A stretch of DNA of 64,000 nt from Longispora albida DSM 44784 (GTDB lineage: Bacteria; Actinomycetota; Actinomycetes; Mycobacteriales; Micromonosporaceae). Location: contig NZ_KB903835.1 of NCBI RefSeq assembly GCF_000379825.1, positions 246,216-310,215 on the forward strand. Direction: 5' to 3'. The notes under the pieces are model-generated. The model had not been told where the DNA came from. It did not search any database and worked only from the letters and a program-made list of their open reading frames with translations. The translations under genes and the position numbers were made by a program. Below, piece by piece: positions 32,740 to 44,142 of the stretch (the stretch's first letter is position 1; each line of letters starts with the position of its first letter).

Positions 32740-34401
32740 ATGCAACGGAGCAGGTTGAGGACCGCGATCGCGCTCACAGCGATCGCCGCGCTGGCGGTTG
32801 GTGCCGCCGGTTGCGCGGAGAGCAAGCGCGAAGAGAGCAAGGGCGACAAGAGCAAGGACAAGACCCTCATCTTCGGTACCGCGGGTGAGCCGAAGGTGCT
32901 CGACCCGTCCCTGGCCACCGACGGCGAGACGTACCGGGTGCCGCGCCAGGTCCTGGAGACCCTGATCGGTAACGAGCTCGGCTCGGCGAAGCTGGTGCCA
33001 CGGCTCGCGGAGAAGTGGAGCGTCAACGCCGAGGGTACGGTGTGGACGTTCAACCTGCGGGAGAAGGTCAAGTTCCACGACGACACGGACTTCAACGCCG
33101 AGGCCGTCTGCGCGAACTTCGACCGCTGGCACAACTACTCCGGCCTCTTCCAGAACGTCGCCGAGTACTGGCTGGACACGTTCGGTGGCTTCGCCAAGAA
33201 CGAGAGCGCGACCGCCCCGGCCTCCAACTACAAGGGCTGCAAGGCGACCGACGCGAAGACCGCCGTCCTGACGCTGAACAAGTCGACGAGCCGCCTGCCC
33301 GGCGCGTTCACCCTGCCGGCGTTCTCCATCCAGAGCCCGAAGGCGATCGCCGCCTACGCGAGCGACAAGATGGAAGGCACCGCCGCCAACCTGACGTACC
33401 CGAAGTACGCGCTGGAGAAGATGGTCGGCACCGGCCCGTTCAAGCTGGACGGCTGGGACCGGGCGAACAAGCGGGTCACCATGAGCCGCTACGACGGCTA
33501 CTGGGGCGACAAGGCCAAGATCGCCAAGCTGGTGTTCCGGGCCATCCCCGACGAGAACGCGCGCCGCCAGGCGCTGGAAGCCAACGAGATCCAGGGCTAC
33601 GACCTGGTCGCGCCGGCCGACGTGCCGAAGCTGAAGGAAGCCAAGTTCAACGTCCCGGCCCGTGACCCGTTCAACGTGCTCTACCTGGGCATCGGCCAGG
33701 ACAACCCGAAGCTGGCCGACGTGCGGGTCCGGCAGGCTATCGCCTACGCCGTCGACCGCGAGGCGCTGGTCAAGTCGAAGCTGCCGGCCGGCGCGAAGGT
33801 CGCCGACCAGTTCATGCCCGACTCGGTCGAGGGGTACTCGCCGGACGTCAAGAAGTACCCGCGTGACGTCAACAAGGCCAAGTCGCTGCTCGCCGAGGCC
33901 GGCGCCACGGGCCTCGAGGTGAAGTTCTACTACCCGACCGAGGTCACCCGCCCCTACATGCCGAGCCCGAAGGACATCTTCGAGATCGTCAAGGGCGGCC
34001 TGGAGGAGGCCGGCTTCAAGGTCACCCCGGTGCCGGAGAAGTGGTCGCCGACCTACCTGGACGACGTCCGGGCCGGCAAGCCCGACCTGTGGCTGCTCGG
34101 CTGGACCGGTGACTACAACGAGGGCTACAACTTCGCCGGTACCTTCTTCGGCCGCCCGAAGGCCGAGTGGGGCTTCAACAACGCCGAGATCTTCGGCGCG
34201 TTGGCGAAGGTCGACGCCGAGCCCGACCGCGACAAGCGGATCGCGCAGTACAAGGAGATCAACAAGCAGCTGATGGAGTTCCTCCCCGGCCTGCCGCTGT
34301 CCTCGTCTCCGCCGTCGCTGGCCTTCGCCAAGAACGTCACGGGTGTCAAGGCGAGCCCGCTGACCGACGAGAAGTTCTTCACGGCCGAGTTCACTTCCTA
34401 G
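32740..34401 (+). CDS. Peptide-type ABC transporter substrate-binding lipoprotein (family 5)
   Basis: A 553-residue solute receptor. The signal peptide ends in a lipobox (VGAAGC, Cys near 25), so the protein is lipid-anchored outside the membrane. AEKWSVNAEGTVWTFNLREKVKFHD is the classic SBP_bac_5 core (in two pieces), with FKLDGWDRANKRVTM and VRVRQAIAYAVDREALV further on. Family members bind di- and oligopeptides, nickel or sugars; the ligand is not deducible. First gene of a complete five-gene operon with two permeases and two ATPases. GAGGTGGGA lies upstream of the ATG. Confidence 0.92.
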   Translation: MQRSRLRTAIALTAIAALAVGAAGCAESKREESKGDKSKDKTLIFGTAGEPKVLDPSLATDGETYRVPRQVLETLIGNELGSAKLVPRLAEKWSVNAEGTVWTFNLREKVKFHDDTDFNAEAVCANFDRWHNYSGLFQNVAEYWLDTFGGFAKNESATAPASNYKGCKATDAKTAVLTLNKSTSRLPGAFTLPAFSIQSPKAIAAYASDKMEGTAANLTYPKYALEKMVGTGPFKLDGWDRANKRVTMSRYDGYWGDKAKIAKLVFRAIPDENARRQALEANEIQGYDLVAPADVPKLKEAKFNVPARDPFNVLYLGIGQDNPKLADVRVRQAIAYAVDREALVKSKLPAGAKVADQFMPDSVEGYSPDVKKYPRDVNKAKSLLAEAGATGLEVKFYYPTEVTRPYMPSPKDIFEIVKGGLEEAGFKVTPVPEKWSPTYLDDVRAGKPDLWLLGWTGDYNEGYNFAGTFFGRPKAEWGFNNAEIFGALAKVDAEPDRDKRIAQYKEINKQLMEFLPGLPLSSSPPSLAFAKNVTGVKASPLTDEKFFTAEFTS

Positions 34402-34416
34402 TACGGCCTGCGCGCG

Positions 34417-34447
34417 GCGCCCCCGGGGTGGTCATCCCCGGGGGCGC
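34417..34447 (+). terminator. Intra-operon hairpin between receptor and permease genes
   Basis: A perfect 12-base-pair GC stem (34417-34428 with 34436-34447) with a 7-base loop, no T-run. It probably stops part of the transcription or protects the upstream message, giving more receptor than permease, as is usual in such operons. Confidence 0.6.
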
Positions 34448-34470
34448 TGTGGGCGAACCGAGAGGTGCCC

Positions 34471-35475
34471 ATGCTTCGATTCATCGTCCGCAGGCTGCTC
34501 CAGCTGGTCCCGACCATGTTCGGCCTGTCGCTGCTGCTGTTCGTGTGGCTGCACCGGCTGCCGGGCGGCCCGGAGACCTCGATCCTCGGCGAGCGCGCCA
34601 CAGAGGAGCGCCGCGCCCAGATCCGCGAGTCCCTCGGCCTGGACCAGCCGCTGTACGTGCAGTACGGCCGGTTCATGCGCAAGCTGATCCAGTTCGACTT
34701 CGGTGACTCCATCCAGACCGGACGGTCGGTGACCACGGAATTCCTCCAGCGCTTCCCGGCGACGGTCGAGCTGACCGTGGTCGGCCTGACCATCGCGATC
34801 GGGCTGGGCATTCCCCTCGGGTACCTGGCGGCCCGGCGGCGCGGAGGCTTCCTCGACAGCGCTGCGGTCGGCGGTTCCCTGATCGGCATCTGCATCCCGA
34901 TCTTCTTCCTCGCGTACCTGCTGAAGCTGGTCTTCGCCGTGCAGCTGCACTGGTTCCCGTCCTCGGGGCGGCAGGACGAGCTGCTCGACGCGACCCGGGT
35001 CACCGGCTTCTTCGTCCTCGACGGCATCCTCACCCAGGAGTGGGACGCCTCGTGGGACGCGCTGATGCACCTGATCCTGCCGGGTATCGCGCTGGCCAGC
35101 GTGCCGTTGGCGATCATCGTGCGGATCACCAGGGCCAGCGTCCTGGAGGTACTCAGCGAGGACTACGTGCGCACGGCAGAGGCCAAGGGTCTCACCGAGC
35201 AGACGGTACGGAGCCGGCACGTTCTGCGTAACGCGCTGCTGCCGGTGGCGACGACGGTGGGCCTGGCGGTCGGCGGCCTGCTGTCCGGCGCTGTGCTCAC
35301 CGAGACGGTGTTCGCGTTCGGCGGGATCGGCTCGTTCCTCAAGGACGCGATCGAGTTCCGGGACTATCCGGTCCTGATGGGCTTCATCATGATGATCGCT
35401 CTCGTGTACGTCCTGGTGAACCTGGCCGTCGACGTCTCGTACAGCCTGATCGATCCGCGGGTGAGGGTGCGATGA
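34471..35475 (+). CDS. Peptide-type ABC transporter permease (DppB-like)
   Basis: A 334-residue inner-membrane permease. MLRFIVRRLLQLVPTMFGLS is the typical DppB start; ESLGLDQPLYVQYGRFM follows the first helix. The EAA loop that docks the ATPase reads EDYVRTAEAKGLTEQTV. Six helices. ATG 34471 is preferred, with GAGAGG five bases upstream; a GTG two codons earlier is inside that site. The stop overlaps the next gene by four bases. Confidence 0.9.
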   Translation: MLRFIVRRLLQLVPTMFGLSLLLFVWLHRLPGGPETSILGERATEERRAQIRESLGLDQPLYVQYGRFMRKLIQFDFGDSIQTGRSVTTEFLQRFPATVELTVVGLTIAIGLGIPLGYLAARRRGGFLDSAAVGGSLIGICIPIFFLAYLLKLVFAVQLHWFPSSGRQDELLDATRVTGFFVLDGILTQEWDASWDALMHLILPGIALASVPLAIIVRITRASVLEVLSEDYVRTAEAKGLTEQTVRSRHVLRNALLPVATTVGLAVGGLLSGAVLTETVFAFGGIGSFLKDAIEFRDYPVLMGFIMMIALVYVLVNLAVDVSYSLIDPRVRVR

Positions 35476-36422
35476 GCAAGAAGACCGACAAGATCGACGC
35501 TCTCGCGGCCCTGTCAGCGCAGCGTTCGGAGACCGGCGAGACCCTGTGGAAGGCTGCGTTCAAGCGGCTCCGGGGCAACCCGATGGCGATCACCGGCGCG
35601 ATCATCATCGCGATCTTCCTGGTGGTGGCGGTGATCGGGCCGTTCCTGGTCCCGTACAGCCCGACGGCGACGACGTGGCTGGGTGAGGTCAGCGAGTCGC
35701 AGGCCCTCTTCCCCGGTCCCAGGGCCGAGAACTGGCTCGGCATCGACCACCAGGGCCGCGACGAGTTCAGCCGCATGATCGTCGGCGCGCAGCAGTCGCT
35801 GCTGGTCGGCGTCGTGGCCACACTGTTCGGCCTGGTGTTCGGTGCGCTGCTCGGCGGGATCGCCGGTGCCTCCGCTGGCCTCGGCGGCCGGATCGGCGTC
35901 TGGATCGACTCGATCATCATGCGCCTGATGGACATGATGCTGTCGATCCCCGGCCTGCTGCTCGCGATCAGCATCGCGGCCATGATCGGCCAGAGCGTCG
36001 CCACCGTCATGATCGCCGTGGGCACGGTGCAGATCCCGATCTTCGCCCGGCTGCTGCGTGGCTCGATGATCGCCCAGGCGCAGGCCGACTACGTGCTGGC
36101 CTCGACCTCGCTCGGCATCCGCAAGCCACGGATCGTGCTGTCCCACATCGTGCCCAACTCGCTGGCCCCGGTGATCGTGCAGGTCACGCTGCTGCTCGGC
36201 ATCGCGATCATCGAGGCGGCCGGCCTGTCGTACCTGGGGCTGGGCAACGCGGACACCACGTTCCCCGAGTGGGGCGTGATGCTCACGGACGCCCAGCGGT
36301 ACCTGTCGTCCGCGCCCCGGTTCGCCGTCTTCCCTGCGGTGGCGATCATCATCACCGCGCTCGGCTTCACCCTGCTGGGCGAGGCGTTGCGCGAGGCCCT
36401 CGACCCGAAGCTGCGGCGGTAG
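35472..36422 (+). CDS. Peptide-type ABC transporter permease (DppC-like)
   Basis: A 316-residue permease: cytoplasmic N-terminus (1-35), then six helices. LWKAAFKRLRGNPMAITGA is the DppC N-terminal domain, WLGIDHQGRDEFSRMIVGAQ the conserved periplasmic loop, and DYVLASTSLGIRKPRIVLSH the EAA loop. It forms the translocation pore with the DppB-like protein. ATG start overlaps the previous stop (ATGA). Confidence 0.9.
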   Translation: MSKKTDKIDALAALSAQRSETGETLWKAAFKRLRGNPMAITGAIIIAIFLVVAVIGPFLVPYSPTATTWLGEVSESQALFPGPRAENWLGIDHQGRDEFSRMIVGAQQSLLVGVVATLFGLVFGALLGGIAGASAGLGGRIGVWIDSIIMRLMDMMLSIPGLLLAISIAAMIGQSVATVMIAVGTVQIPIFARLLRGSMIAQAQADYVLASTSLGIRKPRIVLSHIVPNSLAPVIVQVTLLLGIAIIEAAGLSYLGLGNADTTFPEWGVMLTDAQRYLSSAPRFAVFPAVAIIITALGFTLLGEALREALDPKLRR

Positions 36423-36425
36423 ACC

Positions 36426-37406
36426 ATGACTCTGCTTGATGTGCAGGACCTGTCGGTGGCGTTCGTCCGCCGGGGCGAGGCCGCCGTGCGCGCGGTCGAC
36501 GGGGTCAGTTTCACCGTCGACGCCGGCCAGGTCGTCGGCCTGGTCGGCGAGTCGGGCTGCGGCAAGAGCGTGACCTCGCTGGCGATCATGGGGCTGCTGC
36601 CCCGGCGCGGCGTGGAACTCGGCGGCAAGGCGGTGTTCGACGGCACGGACCTGTTCGGCCTCGCGCCACGCGACATGCGCGACGTCCGGGGCAAGGACGT
36701 CGCCATGATCTTCCAGGACCCGCTGTCCTCGCTGAACCCGGTGATCCCGATCGGCCTCCAGGTCACGGAGGTGCTCAAACGGCACCGGGGCATGAAGGGC
36801 GACGCCGCCGGACGGGAGGCCGCCGACCTGCTCGACCGGGTCGGGATCCCCGATCCCAAGCGCAGGCTCAAGGAGTACCCGCACCAGCTCTCCGGCGGCA
36901 TGCGGCAGCGGGCACTGATCGCGATGGCCGTGGCGTGCCGGCCACGCCTCCTGATCGCCGACGAGCCGACGACCGCGCTCGACGTGACGATCCAGGCCCA
37001 GATCCTCGAACTGCTCAAGGACCTGGTGCACGAGTTCGGCACCGCCCTGATCATGATCACGCACGACCTGGGCGTCGTTGCCGGGATGTGCGACACGGTC
37101 AACGTGCTCTACTCGGGACGGATCATCGAGACAGCCGCCCGGCGGCCGTTGTTCGCGGCTCCGCTGCACCCGTACACGCACGGGCTGCTCGGGTCGATTC
37201 CGCGGCTCGACGCGCTGGAGTCCGAGCCGCTGACCCCGATCCGCGGCTCGGTACGTGACGCGCTGCCCTGGGCGTCCGGCTGCGCCTTCCAGCCGAGGTG
37301 CGACCGGCCGGTGGAGGCGTGCGTCGGAGCCCCGCCCGAGCTGGACGCCACGTTCACCGGGCACGAGTACCGCTGCGTGAATCCGGTGAGGCACAGCAAT
37401 GACTGA
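36426..37406 (+). CDS. Peptide-type ABC transporter ATPase (DppD-like)
   Basis: A 326-residue ATPase. Walker [10 protein letters not shown]-loop [12 protein letters not shown], signature [14 protein letters not shown], Walker [13 protein letters not shown] and H-loop MITHDLGVV. The C-terminal oligopeptide-transporter extension carries cysteines in [14 protein letters not shown] that can bind an Fe-S cluster in relatives. It starts four bases after the permease stop. Confidence 0.92.
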   Translation: MTLLDVQDLSVAFVRRGEAAVRAVDGVSFTVDAGQVVGLVGESGCGKSVTSLAIMGLLPRRGVELGGKAVFDGTDLFGLAPRDMRDVRGKDVAMIFQDPLSSLNPVIPIGLQVTEVLKRHRGMKGDAAGREAADLLDRVGIPDPKRRLKEYPHQLSGGMRQRALIAMAVACRPRLLIADEPTTALDVTIQAQILELLKDLVHEFGTALIMITHDLGVVAGMCDTVNVLYSGRIIETAARRPLFAAPLHPYTHGLLGSIPRLDALESEPLTPIRGSVRDALPWASGCAFQPRCDRPVEACVGAPPELDATFTGHEYRCVNPVRHSND

Positions 37407-37422
37407 CGTACAGGAGAACGGG

Positions 37423-38439
37423 ATGCCGGAGACGCTGCTGTCCGTGCGCGGCCTCAAGGTGCACTTCCCGATCCGCCGTGGCGTGATCTTCGACCGGACG
37501 GTCGGGCACGTGTACGCGGTGGACGGCGTGGACCTCGACGTGCCACGCGGCGGCACGTACGGCCTGGTCGGCGAGTCCGGCTGCGGCAAGTCGACGCTGG
37601 GCCGGGCGCTGCTCCGGCTGAATCCGGTGACCGACGGGCAGGTCGTCTTCGACGGTGTCGACGTGGCAGCCCTGAAGGGCGAGACGCTGCGCAAGGCCCG
37701 CCGCCGGATGCAGATGATCTTCCAGGACCCGATGTCCAGCCTGGACCCCCGGCAGAACGTCGAGTCGATCCTCACCGAGGGCCTGGTCGCGCACGGGATC
37801 GGCGACTCGGCCGCCGAGCGCCGCAACCGGGTGGTGGAGACGCTCGACGCTGTCGGCCTGCCCCGCTGGGCGATGAGCCGCTACCCGCACGAGTTCTCCG
37901 GCGGGCAGCGCCAGCGGATCGGCATCGCCAGGGCCCTGGTGCTCGGGCCGGACCTGATCGTGGCCGACGAGCCGGTCTCGGCGCTGGACGTGTCGATCCA
38001 GGCCCAGGTGATCAACCTGCTGGCCGACCTCCAGCGCGAGCTCGGCCTGACCTACCTGGTCATCGCCCACGACCTGGCCGTCGTCCGGCACATCTCCGAC
38101 ACCGTCGGCGTGATGTACCTGGGCGGCCTGGTCGAGGAGGCCTCCTCCCGGGCCCTGTACGCCGAGCCGCTGCACCCCTACACCCGGGCGCTGATGTCCG
38201 CCGTCCCGGTACCGGACCCGGAGGTGGAGGACCGCAGGGAGCGCATCCTGCTCCGTGGCGACCTGCCGTCCCCGGCGAACCCGCCGACCGGCTGCCGCTT
38301 CCGGACCCGCTGCCCGTGGGTGCAGGCGACCCGGTGCGACACCGAGCGCCCCGCGCTGACGGAGATCAAGCCGGGGCACAAGGTGGCCTGCCACTGGACC
38401 AAGGAGATCGCCTCCGGGGAGATCACGGTCAACCGCTAA
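37423..38439 (+). CDS. Peptide-type ABC transporter ATPase (DppF-like)
   Basis: A 338-residue ATPase. Walker [14 protein letters not shown]-loop [12 protein letters not shown], signature [15 protein letters not shown], Walker [14 protein letters not shown]-loop VIAHDLAVV, and a C-terminal [18 protein letters not shown] 37423 is chosen because AGGAG lies six bases upstream; an in-frame ATG at 37399 overlaps the previous gene but lacks such a site. It pairs with the DppD-like subunit. Its TAA overlaps the stop of the convergent small gene. Confidence 0.92.
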   Translation: MPETLLSVRGLKVHFPIRRGVIFDRTVGHVYAVDGVDLDVPRGGTYGLVGESGCGKSTLGRALLRLNPVTDGQVVFDGVDVAALKGETLRKARRRMQMIFQDPMSSLDPRQNVESILTEGLVAHGIGDSAAERRNRVVETLDAVGLPRWAMSRYPHEFSGGQRQRIGIARALVLGPDLIVADEPVSALDVSIQAQVINLLADLQRELGLTYLVIAHDLAVVRHISDTVGVMYLGGLVEEASSRALYAEPLHPYTRALMSAVPVPDPEVEDRRERILLRGDLPSPANPPTGCRFRTRCPWVQATRCDTERPALTEIKPGHKVACHWTKEIASGEITVNR

Positions 38440-38663
38440 CCAGCAGGGCGGTCCAGCAGCGCGACGGCCGCGGCGTGCACAGCCGCGGCTGGGTCGGCGA
38501 GTGGTACCCGGCACGCCGTGTACCACTCGTCTGCGTCCTTGTACTGCACCTTCACGGTCGCCTTGCCGTCCTCGGCGACCGTCCACAGTGTCAGCTCCCC
38601 GGTGACCACGCCGACCTCTTCGGTCATCACGCCACCCGGCCCGGCCACGATGTCAGTCTTCAT
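38436..38663 (-). CDS. Small conserved hypothetical protein, 75 residues
   Basis: A short protein from ATG 38663 ([18 protein letters not shown]). It looks like a small beta-sheet domain ([20 protein letters not shown]) followed by one helix ([15 protein letters not shown]). No cysteine pair, membrane segment or known motif apart from this. It ends in a four-base overlap with the convergent transporter gene. The function is unknown. Confidence 0.6.
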   Translation of the reverse strand: MKTDIVAGPGGVMTEEVGVVTGELTLWTVAEDGKATVKVQYKDADEWYTACRVPLADPAAAVHAAAVALLDRPAG

Positions 38664-38690
38664 GGCCTCAGCTTGGCACGAAAGTTCCGG

Positions 38691-39599
38691 CTACGAGGCC
38701 AGCCCGTCCAGCAGGTTCAGCTCTGTCTCGCTGAGCTGGATCGCGCCGGCCGCGACGTTGGCGAGCAGGTTCGACGGCTTGCTCGTACCGGGGATCGCCA
38801 GCACGTGCGAGCCCTGGTGCAGCGTCCACGCGAGCCGGATCTGGTGTGCCGTCACGCCGTGCCCGCGCGCGATGTCCTCGACCACGCTGGACTGCTTCTG
38901 CGCGGCACCCGATTCCTTCCCGGCCCCCGCGATCGCGAAGAACGGCACGAACGCGATGCCCTGCTCGCCGCACGAGCGCGCGAAGGCGTCGTTGCGGTCC
39001 CGCCGGAAGTCCACGCCGTACGGGTTCTGCACGCAGACGACCGGCGCGATGGCCTGGGCGGCGGCCAGCTGCTCGGCGTTCACGGCCGACACGCCGAGGT
39101 GGCGGATCAGGCCGGCTTCGCGCAGTTCCGCCAGTACAGCGAATCGGTCTTCGATCGGGACCGGGAAGCCCATCCGGAGATTGACCACGTCGAGGTGGTC
39201 GCGGCCCAGCTCACGGAGGTTGACCTCGACCTGGTGGCGGAGCTGGTCCGGCTCGGCGAAGTAGAACGAGCCGTCGGCGGCGAAGCCCGGCCCGACCTTC
39301 GTCGTGACGACCACGTCCTCGTCCCCGGCGAAGGCCTCCCGGATCAGTTCGTTGGCCGACAGGCGCGGCCCGTTGCCGATCTCCAGGACGCCGCCGGGGG
39401 AGAAGTAGAAGGAGGCGGTGTCGAAGTGGTTGACGCCCAGTTCACGGGCCTGCCGGAGCAATGAGACCGCCTCCGCCCGGTCCATTGCGCTGCCGTCGCT
39501 CCGCGTGGTGATCCGCATGGCGCCGAAGCCCATCCGGTTGACGGTGAGGTCGCCGAGTTTCCAGGTCCCTGCGGCACTTGCTGAGATGTCATGAGGCAC
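38691..39599 (-). CDS. Aldo/keto reductase lacking the usual catalytic His
   Basis: A 302-residue AKR. Asp in HFDTAS, Tyr in SFYFSPGG and Lys in TTKVG are in place, but the position of the catalytic His carries LDVVNLRMG, as in YdbC-like members, so its activity may differ from classic AKRs. The C-terminal SHVLAIPGTSKPSNLLAN binds the cofactor. GTG 39599 is chosen because the upstream continuation is unlike the family. It lies 27 bases upstream of the small gene, whose start is at 38663, on the same strand. Confidence 0.85.
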   Translation of the reverse strand: MPHDISASAAGTWKLGDLTVNRMGFGAMRITTRSDGSAMDRAEAVSLLRQARELGVNHFDTASFYFSPGGVLEIGNGPRLSANELIREAFAGDEDVVVTTKVGPGFAADGSFYFAEPDQLRHQVEVNLRELGRDHLDVVNLRMGFPVPIEDRFAVLAELREAGLIRHLGVSAVNAEQLAAAQAIAPVVCVQNPYGVDFRRDRNDAFARSCGEQGIAFVPFFAIAGAGKESGAAQKQSSVVEDIARGHGVTAHQIRLAWTLHQGSHVLAIPGTSKPSNLLANVAAGAIQLSETELNLLDGLAS

Positions 39600-39679
39600 G
39601 AGCAGACCGTAGCCAGGGCGCGGGTGACCCGCAGCCGGCTCGTCGCCCGATACCGTCCGTAGGGGATCTCTGTTAACTT

Positions 39680-40303
39680 TTACGTACAAGCCGAGAGCAT
39701 GTCCTTGAGCGCGTCTCGCTCAGCGCTCGTCACCGACAGCGCCCAGTGCTTCTTCACCGCGATCCAGTTCACCGCGTACTCGCACCAGTAGGACCGGTTC
39801 GGCGGCTTCCACTGTGACGGGTCCTGGTCGCCTTTCGCCCTGTTCACGCTGTTGGTCACGGCGAACAGCTGCGGCCGGTCGAGGTCGTTGGCGAACTCGC
39901 CGCGCCGGTCGTTGTCCCACTCGTTCGCGCCGGACCGCCAGGCGTTCGCCAGCGGCACCATGTGGTCGATGTCCAGGTCGGACGCTGCGGTGTGCTGCTT
40001 GTCGTCGTACGGCGAGCGCCACCGGCCAGCCGTGACCTTGCAGTTCTTGTCGGTCTTGATCCCGGTGCCCTCGCGCTTCAGGACGAATTCCCTGGTGTCG
40101 CAGCCATTGGCCACAGCCGACCAGTGCGGGAACTTCTCCCTGCTGTACCCGGCCATCCCGCCGGCAGGCCGGACGGTGAGCTGCGAGAGCTGGTTCGTGG
40201 CCGCCTCGGCCCGCGAGGGCGAACCGGTGGCCGGCGGGGTGCTGCATCCCCCGAGCAGCACGAGCGTGACACCCGCGACGAGCGGGAGAATTCGGGGAGA
40301 CAC
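39680..40303 (-). CDS. Secreted HNH-family nuclease (DUF1524-like) lipoprotein
   Basis: A 207-residue exported protein. The signal peptide ends in a lipobox LLGGC, so it may be lipid-anchored. The GmrSD/DUF1524-type HNH core is visible: DLDIDHMVPLANAWRSGA (catalytic His after DID), then RPQLFAVTNSVNRAKGDQDPSQW, and YWCEYAVNWIAVKKHW near the end. Paired Cys residues (NGCDTR, KNCKV) could form a disulfide. It is likely an extracellular nuclease. GTG start at 40303. Confidence 0.85.
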   Translation of the reverse strand: MSPRILPLVAGVTLVLLGGCSTPPATGSPSRAEAATNQLSQLTVRPAGGMAGYSREKFPHWSAVANGCDTREFVLKREGTGIKTDKNCKVTAGRWRSPYDDKQHTAASDLDIDHMVPLANAWRSGANEWDNDRRGEFANDLDRPQLFAVTNSVNRAKGDQDPSQWKPPNRSYWCEYAVNWIAVKKHWALSVTSAERDALKDMLSACT

Positions 40304-40389
40304 GCCCCAGAATGCCTTGCCGGTCGCAGACAGCGCAACCGTGCCACAATTTCCTGACGCACCCCGCTCGCTCGCCTGAGGACGGTTTT

Positions 40390-41769
40390 GTGCGCATCAA
40401 GGAAGCAGCCGGCCGGGGCACGCTGACCGCCACGGTCCTGGCCTCCGGTATGGCCCTGCTCGACTCCACTGTCGTCAACGTCGCCCTGCCGCACCTCGGC
40501 CGAGATCTCGGCGCCGGGCTCGACGGGCTCCAGTGGACGGTCAACGGCTACACGCTCACCCTGGCGGCGTTCGTGCTGCTCGGCGGGGCGCTGGGCGACC
40601 GGTACGGCCGTCGTCTGATCTTTCTCGTCGGCGTCGTGTGGTTCACGGTCGCCTCGGTGATGTGCGGGTTCGCCGGTTCGGTTGGCCTGCTGGTCGCTGC
40701 CCGCATCCTCCAGGGGATTGGCGCGGCGCTGCTCACTCCCGGTTCCCTGGCCCTGATCCAGTCGTCGTTCGCGCCGGAGGACCGTGGCCGCGCGATCGGC
40801 CTGTGGGCGGGGCTGGGCGGCGTGGCCGCGGCTGTCGGGCCGTTCGTCGGCGGCTGGCTGGTCGACGCGCTCAGCTGGCGCTGGGTGTTCTTCCTGAACA
40901 TCCCGCTGGCCGTCGTGGTCCTGGTCTGCATCTTCCTGTACGTCCCGGAGAGCCGCACCCCCGGCAAGGCCGCCAGGTTCGACGTGCCCGGTGCCGCGAT
41001 CGGTGCGATCTCACTGGGTGCGATCACCTACGCGCTGATCGACGGAAGCTGGCTGGCCGGGTTGGCCGGCGTGCTGGCCGGGATCGGCTTCGTGCTGATC
41101 GAGCGCCGCTCCACGGCACCGATGCTGCCACCGGGCCTGTTCGCGTGCCGCGACTTCGCGGTGATCAACGTGGTCACGTTCTTCGTGTACGCCGCGCTCT
41201 CCGGTGCCCTCTTCTTCCTCATCCTCTACCTGCAGATCTCGGCCGGCTATTCGGCCATCGGCGCCGGCCTCACCCTGCTGCCGTTCACGCTGATCCTGCT
41301 GGTGTTCTCGCCCCGGGCCGGGGTGCTCGGCCAGAAGATCGGTGCGCGGCTGCCCCTGATCCTCGGCCCGCTGCTCAGCGCCCTCGGCCTGCTCATGCTC
41401 CTCGGCGCCGGCCCGTCATACGTGCTGGAGGTCCTGCCAGGTGTCCTCGTCCTCGGGGCAGGCATGACCCTGCTCGTCGTGCCGTTGACGTCCTCGGTGC
41501 TCGCGGCGGCCCCGCAGGAGTTCATCGGCGTCGCGAGCGGGGTGAACAATGCCGTGGCCCGGGCGGCCGGTCTGATCGCGGTGGCCGCCCTGCCGCTGCT
41601 CGCCGGCCTCGGTAAGGACTCCTACACCGACGCGGCGGCTTTCGCCGACGGCTACCGCTCCGCGATCTGGTACTGCGTCGCGCTCATGGTGCTCGGCGCG
41701 GCGGTGACGGCCGGACTCCTGCCCGCCCGCCCCGCCGCGACCTCCCCAGATCAAACCCCAAACCCATGA
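40390..41769 (+). CDS. MFS drug exporter, DHA2 (EmrB/QacA) type
   Basis: A 459-residue transporter with 13-14 helices. Motif A is GGALGDRYGRRLIF, motif C-like GPFVGGWLVDALSWRWVFFLN, and motif D1 in ALLDSTVVNVALP, all typical of DHA2 drug/H+ antiporters. GTG 40390 is chosen since GAGGA lies just upstream and the upstream frame is unlike the family. No dedicated regulator is adjacent; the divergent neighbour is the HNH nuclease. The convergent gap to leuA (41770-41862) shows no strong hairpin. Confidence 0.9.
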   Translation: MRIKEAAGRGTLTATVLASGMALLDSTVVNVALPHLGRDLGAGLDGLQWTVNGYTLTLAAFVLLGGALGDRYGRRLIFLVGVVWFTVASVMCGFAGSVGLLVAARILQGIGAALLTPGSLALIQSSFAPEDRGRAIGLWAGLGGVAAAVGPFVGGWLVDALSWRWVFFLNIPLAVVVLVCIFLYVPESRTPGKAARFDVPGAAIGAISLGAITYALIDGSWLAGLAGVLAGIGFVLIERRSTAPMLPPGLFACRDFAVINVVTFFVYAALSGALFFLILYLQISAGYSAIGAGLTLLPFTLILLVFSPRAGVLGQKIGARLPLILGPLLSALGLLMLLGAGPSYVLEVLPGVLVLGAGMTLLVVPLTSSVLAAAPQEFIGVASGVNNAVARAAGLIAVAALPLLAGLGKDSYTDAAAFADGYRSAIWYCVALMVLGAAVTAGLLPARPAATSPDQTPNP

Positions 41770-41862
41770 TGGGTTACCTGCTGCGCACAGCACCCCAGGC
41801 CGCCGGGTAAGCCCACCCAGCCCGCACAGCTGGCCCGGCCCCGGGCGACCCCGGCCCGACCC

Positions 41863-43608
<1,746 letters not shown>

Positions 43609-43677
43609 CTAACTCCGCGACGGGGTGCCGGTCTGACGGGCCCTGCCGCGGCAGCTAAGAAGATGCGCGTGCCACAT
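43609..43677 (-). CDS. Candidate leuA leader peptide
   Basis: A 22-codon frame, MWHAHLLSCRGRARQTGTPS plus RS, located 69 bases before the leuA start. GGTGAG lies about seven bases before its ATG. Codons 6 and 7 are both CTT, a rare leucine codon in such GC-rich DNA. A 12-base palindrome (CTGCCGCGGCAG) follows directly. This fits leucine-dependent attenuation, which is known for leuA in other actinomycetes, but only two leucines are present. The remaining region up to 43788 holds no other gene. Confidence 0.35.
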   Translation of the reverse strand: MWHAHLLSCRGRARQTGTPSRS

Positions 43678-43788
43678 GACAGGCTCACCGTACGTGACGG
43701 TGACCGGCCACGACAATTCGTCTCATCGGCTGAGACATGAATAACTGTTTCCCCAGCTCAACAGCCTGAACGACCCCTCAGGCGCCGC

Positions 43789-44142
43789 CTAGTCGGTGAT
43801 CTTCGGATGGCCGGTTCCGGCGAAGGTTAGCCAGACGGTGAGACTCTCCTCGTCAACGAGGTACCAGATCCGGCCGGCGCTGGTCACCTCGTACTGCCAT
43901 TGCTCGAGTGCCCGCCCGCCGTGGTTTCCCCACTTCAGCGAACCCTTGAGGCGATGATGCCGGTCCGTAGGTGGCGTGGGCCTGGGGTTGGCGGATATCG
44001 CGTCGTAGGCCGCACGTGTGTTCTCCGGGACCTGACTACGCAGGTCCTCCCAGCCCTTGGCTGCCGCGTTGTTCGCGAATCTCGGCTCGTACTCGCCCGG
44101 GCGTGGCGGTGGCGCTGCCCGGTCACCCCGCTTCGGGCTCAC
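43789..44142 (-). CDS. Probable RelE/ParE-like toxin
   Basis: A 117-residue protein. The N-terminal half is charged (GWEDLRSQVPENTRAAYDAI) and the C-terminal half matches the strands of a RelE/ParE-type mRNase or gyrase toxin: QWQYEVTSAGRIWYLVDEES then TVWLTFAGTGHPKITD. Its start overlaps the stop of the upstream antitoxin-like gene by four bases, the usual type II module layout. No catalytic test is possible from the sequence. Confidence 0.6.
   Translation of the reverse strand: MSPKRGDRAAPPPRPGEYEPRFANNAAAKGWEDLRSQVPENTRAAYDAISANPRPTPPTDRHHRLKGSLKWGNHGGRALEQWQYEVTSAGRIWYLVDEESLTVWLTFAGTGHPKITD

Noticed and set aside
41770..41862. Terminator between the MFS gene and leuA
   Set aside because: GC-rich palindromic bits (GCCCGG/CCGGGC) have loops too small for a stable hairpin.
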